Positions 18,550 to 21,824 of a DNA stretch of 21,824 bases are shown here, in pieces (the stretch's first letter is position 1; each line of letters starts with the position of its first letter). The position numbers and the translations under genes are program-made. The notes under the pieces were generated by a model. It worked only from the letters and a program-made list of their open reading frames with translations. It did not search any database and was not told where the DNA came from. Source of the DNA: a virus. The stretch covers positions 1 to 21,824 of IMG/VR virus record IMGVR_UViG_3300030328_002803, one strand, 5' to 3'.

Positions 18550-18714
18550 TTACTCTGTTGTAATTTCAGTTTTTATATCATTTGGATGAGGTTGACCTGT
18601 CTGATAGTATTCTATCGAAAGGTCTTCTAGTCTCTCAAACATTTCATACTCTGAAAGACTAGAAAATATTACTTTATCTTTTAAAAGAATATTATATAAC
18701 TCTTGTTTTTTCAT
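18550..18714 (-). CDS. Small acidic hypothetical protein, 54 aa
   Basis: This 54-residue protein starts 'MKKQELYNILLKDKVIF' and continues 'FERLEDLSIEYYQTGQPH'. It is Glu/Asp-rich and probably largely helical up to about residue 40, with a short polar tail. Its start overlaps the end of the glycosyltransferase gene by 23 bases, and the 48-codon gene follows after 2 bases, so all three should be one transcript. AGGA lies almost directly before the ATG, an unusually tight SD. I believe I have seen relatives in cyanophage genomes, but no function is known to me. Confidence 0.75.
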   Translation of the reverse strand: MKKQELYNILLKDKVIFSSLSEYEMFERLEDLSIEYYQTGQPHPNDIKTEITTE

Positions 18715-19447
18715 GTCCTACACGAATTCGAGGGTCGCACCAGATTTCAAAACCTGCTTCTTTCGCATCGAGACAGAAAGAAACGTCCTCACCGCACATA
18801 TCTTGCACTTCTCCTGATTCAAAAACTTGCATCTTCGGTGCGAACCAAGGATAAGGCATTCCTTTATCTTCAAAGACTCCTTTCTTAATCAATAACCATC
18901 CGAAACCTGTATAATCTACTGTGAATGGTTTTTTGCGTTTGGATATACTTTCGATAGTTTCGTGATTCATCACTCCACCATTGCTACGAAAATCATCCTC
19001 TTCTAACCAATGTGCTACAGAAGTAGTCTTACCATCTTCGGTACAATACCATCCACCTGCAATATCTTTGTCCATTAAGACTAACTGAAAGAATTTTTCA
19101 GAATTAAAAACAATATCTGAATCAATCCATAATTGATAATCATAATTTAATTTACCATCCCAAGGTATTTGATCTGGTCCTCTCAATACATTTGCTCCAA
19201 GACACTTGCAACGGGCAAAGTTAACCATTGATGAATAATCTTGAGATATTTGTATACTTGCTCCACATTGCACTAGGTCAAAACAAAGTTGAACAAATGC
19301 TTTTAAGTAAGTATATGATACCCCTCTACCAGGTAAACAAAATACTACGGACTTTCCTTTAAGTAATTCTTTTGCTTTATCATAATCCCATTCTGCTTCT
19401 TTCTTCGCAGCAGGTGGGTTTGCTTTTACTGTAAATCCTTTAGCCAT
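18692..19447 (-). CDS. Glycosyltransferase-like protein (GT-A fold)
   Basis: This 251-residue protein looks like a GT-A type (family 2-like) glycosyltransferase, which moves a sugar from a nucleotide-sugar donor to an acceptor. After a basic N-terminal tail comes a first beta strand, 'GKSVVFCLPGRGVSYTYL' (31-48). A DXD-type metal and donor site, 'LWIDSDIVF' (106-114, Asp109 and Asp111), follows, then 'GGWYC' (131-135), 'YTGFGWLLIKKGVF' (179-192) and 'CGEDVSFCLDAKEAG' (218-232), the usual acceptor-side acidic motif. The C-terminus, 'WCDPRIRVGHEK' (236-247), adds a His often found as a metal ligand. No signal peptide is seen. The substrate cannot be read from sequence; DNA, capsid or host surface glycan are all possible. 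It is the first gene after a near-consensus sigma-70 promoter and lacks a clear SD. Confidence 0.8.
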   Translation of the reverse strand: MAKGFTVKANPPAAKKEAEWDYDKAKELLKGKSVVFCLPGRGVSYTYLKAFVQLCFDLVQCGASIQISQDYSSMVNFARCKCLGANVLRGPDQIPWDGKLNYDYQLWIDSDIVFNSEKFFQLVLMDKDIAGGWYCTEDGKTTSVAHWLEEDDFRSNGGVMNHETIESISKRKKPFTVDYTGFGWLLIKKGVFEDKGMPYPWFAPKMQVFESGEVQDMCGEDVSFCLDAKEAGFEIWCDPRIRVGHEKTRVI

Positions 19448-19469
19448 AACGTGTTGTAATTACATTCAT

Positions 19470-19498
19470 ATCATACTCTATTATCTATACTTTGTCAA
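19470..19498 (-). promoter_or_regulatory. Sigma-70-type promoter for the glycosyltransferase operon
   Basis: The minus strand has a perfect -35 (TTGACA, 19493-19498), a 17-base spacer and a -10 of TATGAT (19470-19475), one base off consensus. The expected start is near 19463, giving a leader of about 16 bases. It would be read by host RNA polymerase with its primary sigma factor, so the operon is probably early. Confidence 0.85.
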
Positions 19499-19507
19499 TA
19501 TGGTGTT

Positions 19508-19675
19508 TCAATATGATGCATCGATCATCTCAGTTTCGCTTAACTTTTCATACGTTAAGTCTTCTGTAAAATACGACTTATATATCCGTCTCCATATAAT
19601 ATTGAACTCCCACTCGGTTAAATCTTTGAATAAACAATTATTCTGTAAGTATATGTGATAAGTGGGATCAGTCAT
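19508..19675 (-). CDS. Small conserved phage protein, 55 aa
   Basis: The preferred start is ATG at 19675, giving 55 residues starting 'MTDPTYHIYLQNNCLFKDL'. An in-frame ATG at 19699 would add eight residues but overlaps deeper into the preceding gene. With the chosen start the two genes overlap by 8 bases (ATGACTGA), typical of coupled phage genes. The protein has aromatic, acidic and basic residues in a compact pattern ('EWEFNIIWRRIYKSYF', 21-36) and is probably helical. I recall similar 'YLxNxCLFKDL' proteins in cyanophages, with no known function. It ends 10 bases upstream of the next promoter's -35. Confidence 0.7.
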   Translation of the reverse strand: MTDPTYHIYLQNNCLFKDLTEWEFNIIWRRIYKSYFTEDLTYEKLSETEMIDASY

Positions 19676-19841
19676 CTTTCTCTGTGAGCATGATCTCACC
19701 TTTATCTACATTCCATTTTAACACAAGATCTTCATACCAGTCAAGTTCATTTATGATTTCCTCTGGTATAGTCATGTGATACCTATCCGTTACTGGATCA
19801 ATCTCTATGGTCGAAAAAATATCATCGAAATTTTTTTTCAT
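19668..19841 (-). CDS. AbrB/SpoVT-like small protein, 57 aa
   Basis: The start chosen is ATG at 19841, because AGAGGG lies 9 bases upstream; the alternative ATG at 19862 has no SD. The 57 residues include 'DPVTDRYHMTIPEEIINEL' (15-33), then 'LVLKWNVDKGEIML' (39-52). This resembles the swapped-hairpin AbrB/MazE DNA-binding fold, where a strand with 'xxTIPxxI' leads into 'LGWxxGDxLxxxVxxGxIxL'. Such proteins act as transition regulators or antitoxins. No toxin-like partner is evident: the overlapping downstream gene does not look like MazF or PIN. A phage regulatory role is possible but unproven. Confidence 0.65.
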   Translation of the reverse strand: MKKNFDDIFSTIEIDPVTDRYHMTIPEEIINELDWYEDLVLKWNVDKGEIMLTEKDD

Positions 19842-19850
19842 ATAAGTGAA

Positions 19851-19856
19851 CCCTCT
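19851..19856 (-). promoter_or_regulatory. Ribosome binding site deciding the start of the AbrB-like gene
   Basis: AGAGGG on the minus strand lies 9 bases before the ATG at 19841 and falls inside the coding stretch that would follow the alternative ATG at 19862. It favours the shorter 57-residue product. Confidence 0.6.
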
Positions 19857-19957
19857 GGTCATTTTATATATGGGAAAATATTTTTTGATTATCGTGATAT
19901 TGAAAGGTCGATCTGGGTCGTTTATAGCTTATAGAGTCCCATCGAATTAATATAACG

Positions 19958-19976
19958 CCCCCCGATCAACGGGGGG
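19958..19976 (-). terminator. G/C-tract hairpin after the nuclease-like gene
   Basis: A perfect 7-bp stem of CCCCCCG with CGGGGGG encloses a 5-base loop, 28 bases past the stop at 20005. The minus strand continues GTTATATTAATT, AT-rich but without a proper T-run. It may be a terminator or a 3'-end stabilising hairpin. Confidence 0.6.
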
Positions 19977-20004
19977 GACTGTCTGATTCACGAACGAATG
20001 ATAC

Positions 20005-20751
20005 TCAAATACTCTCTACACGCACACCCTCTGCAGTTTTCAATACTCTGCCTACACTGTCCTGCTGCAATTTCAATACTACCTGTGAGTTCTTATTTGC
20101 TTTGCTTAATCCTAAAAACGCAGTAATGCCATTATTGGATGTGAGACGGAGACGCAAACCAGTATCCACAGTGTGATCACCTTTACGAAGTGCGACCTTA
20201 CGTGAGGTTGACCCCTTACCCTTTACCAACTCCGCAGTGTATCCAGAATTCAAAAGACGAACTGACTCAATCGCATCATGCTCACAAATATACATTTTAT
20301 CCGTGAGGGTGTCGGTGATGACCATTGCCATGTTAGAATTAGCATTGATCAGTTGATCATGTAACCACGCAGTCAAATCATCTGACTCTATAGAATCCAA
20401 ACCAACACGGCAAAGGTTGGCAAATATTTCTCTCATGGGTTCAACCTGTGACGCTGCATCATCGGTGAATCTTAAAGAGGCAACCGTTAATAAGAATTCC
20501 TGGAACTGGTCACGGTTTGTGAGTGCCTCTACTTTGGAAGTGTTCACCCAGTCAAACGAACCGTTATTGATTCCCTTCTTATGCTTTATGCTGATTTTCT
20601 TTGATCCTGCAATTGCGTCTGCTTTATTTTTGGTACCACCCAAGTGGGTTACCTGCTCATTAAAAATCCCACGCTCATTAAGAATAGCAATTGTCTCATG
20701 CTCATTCTTAACGCCGTGGGTGTGAGTTGATCCGTCTGTTTTAAAAGTCAT
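20005..20751 (-). CDS. Candidate PD-(D/E)XK-type nuclease-like protein
   Basis: This is a 248-residue protein of uncertain function. The N-terminal third has 'NEHETIAILNERGIF' (16-30), 'THLGGTKNKADAI' (35-47) and 'KKISIKHKKG' (51-60), followed by 'GSFDWVNTSKVEAL' (64-77). An early Glu (18), an Asp after a GGT-x-x-K-A turn (45) and a strand ending xIK (56) fit the layout of a PD-(D/E)XK nuclease core, but Ser54 stands where Glu or Asp is usual. Activity is therefore uncertain. The C-terminal half (about 120-248) has no motif I know. The gene has its own extended -10 promoter and a leader hairpin, and is followed by a hairpin at 19958. The codon composition is less AT-rich than in the structural genes. 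I recall similar 'HLGGTxxKADA' proteins in marine myoviruses. Confidence 0.6.
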   Translation of the reverse strand: MTFKTDGSTHTHGVKNEHETIAILNERGIFNEQVTHLGGTKNKADAIAGSKKISIKHKKGINNGSFDWVNTSKVEALTNRDQFQEFLLTVASLRFTDDAASQVEPMREIFANLCRVGLDSIESDDLTAWLHDQLINANSNMAMVITDTLTDKMYICEHDAIESVRLLNSGYTAELVKGKGSTSRKVALRKGDHTVDTGLRLRLTSNNGITAFLGLSKANKNSQVVLKLQQDSVGRVLKTAEGVRVESI

Positions 20752-20766
20752 TTGTTTAATAGTGGT

Positions 20767-20785
20767 GGGGTGACGTGTTCACCCC
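20767..20785 (-). promoter_or_regulatory. Leader hairpin upstream of the nuclease-like gene
   Basis: A perfect 7-bp inverted repeat, GGGGTGA / TCACCCC with loop ACACG on the minus strand, lies 15 bases before the ATG at 20751. If transcription starts about 7 bases after the -10, the hairpin begins near +6, so it could stabilise the 5' end or affect ribosome loading. No SD is visible between it and the ATG. Confidence 0.55.
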
Positions 20786-20797
20786 TTTACATTTTTA

Positions 20798-20806
20798 ATT
20801 ATACCA
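20798..20806 (-). promoter_or_regulatory. Extended -10 promoter for the nuclease-like gene
   Basis: The minus strand reads TGGTATAAT, a perfect extended -10 (TGnTATAAT). No -35 match is present at the usual distance, because that stretch is taken up by the hairpin at 20807-20832. Extended -10 promoters can work without a -35. Confidence 0.65.
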
Positions 20807-20832
20807 GATCAACCCCCTTAATAGGGGGGATC
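20807..20832 (-). terminator. G/C-tract hairpin after the ligase-like gene
   Basis: The inverted repeat pairs GATC with GATC and CCCCCT with AGGGGG around a TAAT loop, with two unpaired A's on one arm. It starts 12 bases past the stop of the upstream gene. No T-run follows; the next bases are the extended -10 of the next gene. It may be a terminator, an RNA-end stabiliser or a regulator of that promoter. Confidence 0.55.
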
Positions 20833-20844
20833 TGTTATAAAGCG

Positions 20845-21774
20845 TTACGCCGTGGCAAACCTCCGATTAGGGTTGGTGAAATTATTGTAACTGAATTCTC
20901 TACGGTCAACTAATTTGAAATATCCGAACCGTGAGATCATAACGTATCCCTCACCCTTCGTGCGTTCCGTGTAATTTACACGTGTTTCAAAATCTGCATT
21001 ATCTTCACATAGGTCTAATGCTTTCAACTTTATCTCATTAACGACCTTCCATAATTCAATTAGATTAGCATTGCCATAATTTCCATCATCGTCAAAATCA
21101 GCAGGGTTAACTTCTTTACCCTCACGGATAAGATAGTTTAAGTTGATCTTAATTTTCTTTGCTGTTCGCTCATCTACAAAGTCAACAGCAGTTGCCATGT
21201 TCTTGGCATACTCAATTAAATCTGCTAACTCATGGAAAGCATTTGCCCCGTCAGATATGAACGCTTTTGGTTGAACATATCTTACATGAGATCCGCTTTC
21301 TAATCTTTCAGTAAGAGGCATTGCGATTGCATCACGTAAATCCTCCGCAGCATAATACTTTGTATGCGGTGCAATGATGATTTTTGACTTAACGATCTCA
21401 GGGAACGAATAGGTTAAAGTGTTCGGTCTGTAATTCTTAGACCCTCCGAACCCGATAAAGTCACCCTGATAAATGTTCTTTGTGATTGGCAGGTATGCCA
21501 TGCAGTACATTAGGATTTTCTCTAATGCAGGTTTGTGACCATAGAACTTTTCAATATCTGAAGGGGTTTCACATATTAAGATTTTATTCTTATTGAAAAC
21601 TGACTTGGTTCCCACGAACTGGCAACCAGTGGCAGGATTGCGACCCCATACAATGGAAGGTGCCCCATCTATTTTCAATGATAGAATTAAAGGCAGTAAA
21701 AAAGCATCCAACACGGATAAATCACCTGTGAGGATGCTGTCTTCGGGGTGCTCAATGTGAAGGTTTTTAGTCAT
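20845..21774 (-). CDS. Ligase-like nucleotidyltransferase-fold protein (DUF6267-like)
   Basis: This 309-residue protein resembles the covalent nucleotidyltransferase fold of ligases and capping enzymes. 'LKIDGAPSIVWG' (33-44) fits motif I (KxDG), making Lys34 the candidate AMP- or GMP-accepting residue. 'FVGTKSVFNK' (53-62) follows; 'YQGDFIGFGG' (102-111) may stand for motif III, 'GEGYVMI' (274-280) for motif IV (EGxV) and 'YFKLVD' (285-290) for motif V. Marine T4-like phages carry such proteins, which I recall as DUF6267 or hypothetical, with an N-terminal 'HIEHPED' as here (6-12). DNA or RNA joining is possible, but substrate and activity are unknown. The frame is open upstream to the window edge and no SD is seen, so a slightly longer protein cannot be excluded; the 'HIEHPED' position supports the ATG used. 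Confidence 0.65.
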   Translation of the reverse strand: MTKNLHIEHPEDSILTGDLSVLDAFLLPLILSLKIDGAPSIVWGRNPATGCQFVGTKSVFNKNKILICETPSDIEKFYGHKPALEKILMYCMAYLPITKNIYQGDFIGFGGSKNYRPNTLTYSFPEIVKSKIIIAPHTKYYAAEDLRDAIAMPLTERLESGSHVRYVQPKAFISDGANAFHELADLIEYAKNMATAVDFVDERTAKKIKINLNYLIREGKEVNPADFDDDGNYGNANLIELWKVVNEIKLKALDLCEDNADFETRVNYTERTKGEGYVMISRFGYFKLVDRREFSYNNFTNPNRRFATA

Positions 21775-21824
21775 AAAAACGAATGTAAAAAAATGAGAGT
21801 GTGGAGGAAATAGCAGATGTCTGA

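Noticed and set aside
19676-19699. Longer start (ATG at 19699) for the 55-residue protein
   Set aside because: It adds 'MRSCSQRK', which overlaps more of the preceding gene; the 8-base overlap start gives the pattern I recall for this family.
19861-19868. TATAAAAT on the minus strand as a late promoter for the AbrB-like gene
   Set aside because: It differs from TATAAATA and overlaps an alternative ATG, and AT-rich DNA gives such matches often; not strong enough to list.
20417-20725. Plus-strand open frame of 102 codons
   Set aside because: It is antisense to the nuclease-like gene, no promoter or SD was seen, and the hydrophobic protein is a by-product of the minus-strand codons.
21771-21824. 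Possible end of an upstream gene overlapping the ligase-like start as ATGA
   Set aside because: Seventeen codons are open in that frame before TGA at 21771-21773, but the other two frames are also open here, so the fragment is too short to support a gene.
1-21824. tRNA genes, CRISPR arrays, insertion sequences, attachment sites
   Set aside because: No cloverleaf-like segments, spaced identical repeats, transposase or integrase motifs, or target duplications were seen by eye.

Overview
The window reads as part of a T4-like marine myovirus genome, most like the cyanophages of Prochlorococcus and Synechococcus; a related pelagiphage is possible. The reasons are an AT-rich, tightly packed layout with every gene on the minus strand, the T4 baseplate-wedge order 25-6-7-8, T4-type late promoters (TATAAATA), and a cluster of small genes and a glycosyltransferase-like gene of a kind I recall from cyanophages. 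No tRNA, rRNA, CRISPR array, integrase or insertion sequence was seen. All family calls are from reading the sequence and memory; no database search was run.

Transcription runs from high to low coordinates. The right end (about 20.0-21.8 kb) is less AT-rich and holds two non-structural genes: a ligase-like nucleotidyltransferase-fold protein and a candidate PD-(D/E)XK nuclease-like protein. Each is followed by a G/C-tract hairpin, and an extended -10 promoter abuts the hairpin between them. Next come two short overlapping genes (one AbrB-like), then a near-consensus sigma-70-type promoter driving a glycosyltransferase-like gene and two tiny genes (54 and 48 codons), closed by a clear intrinsic terminator at about 18.36 kb.

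To the left of that terminator, two T4-type late promoters start the baseplate block: gp25, gp6, a 4230-residue protein, gp8 (with its own late promoter in the 34-base gap before it), and a DUF4815-type structural gene that runs off the left edge. Gaps between the CDSs in this block are 1-34 bases.

The main feature is the 12.7 kb gene between gp6 and gp8. It sits where T4 has gene 7, and its first ~235 residues contain a stretch that resembles the T4 gp7 segment around 'STKGIEASYKFLFKVLYN'. The remaining ~4000 residues are a mosaic of small repeated beta-type modules, including a YHYH-type domain near residue 1276 and a duplicated Cys/His/Tyr motif. The inference is that a wedge protein has gained a very large, modular extension. 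The early-type module on the right and the late-type module on the left are separated cleanly by promoter class and a terminator.
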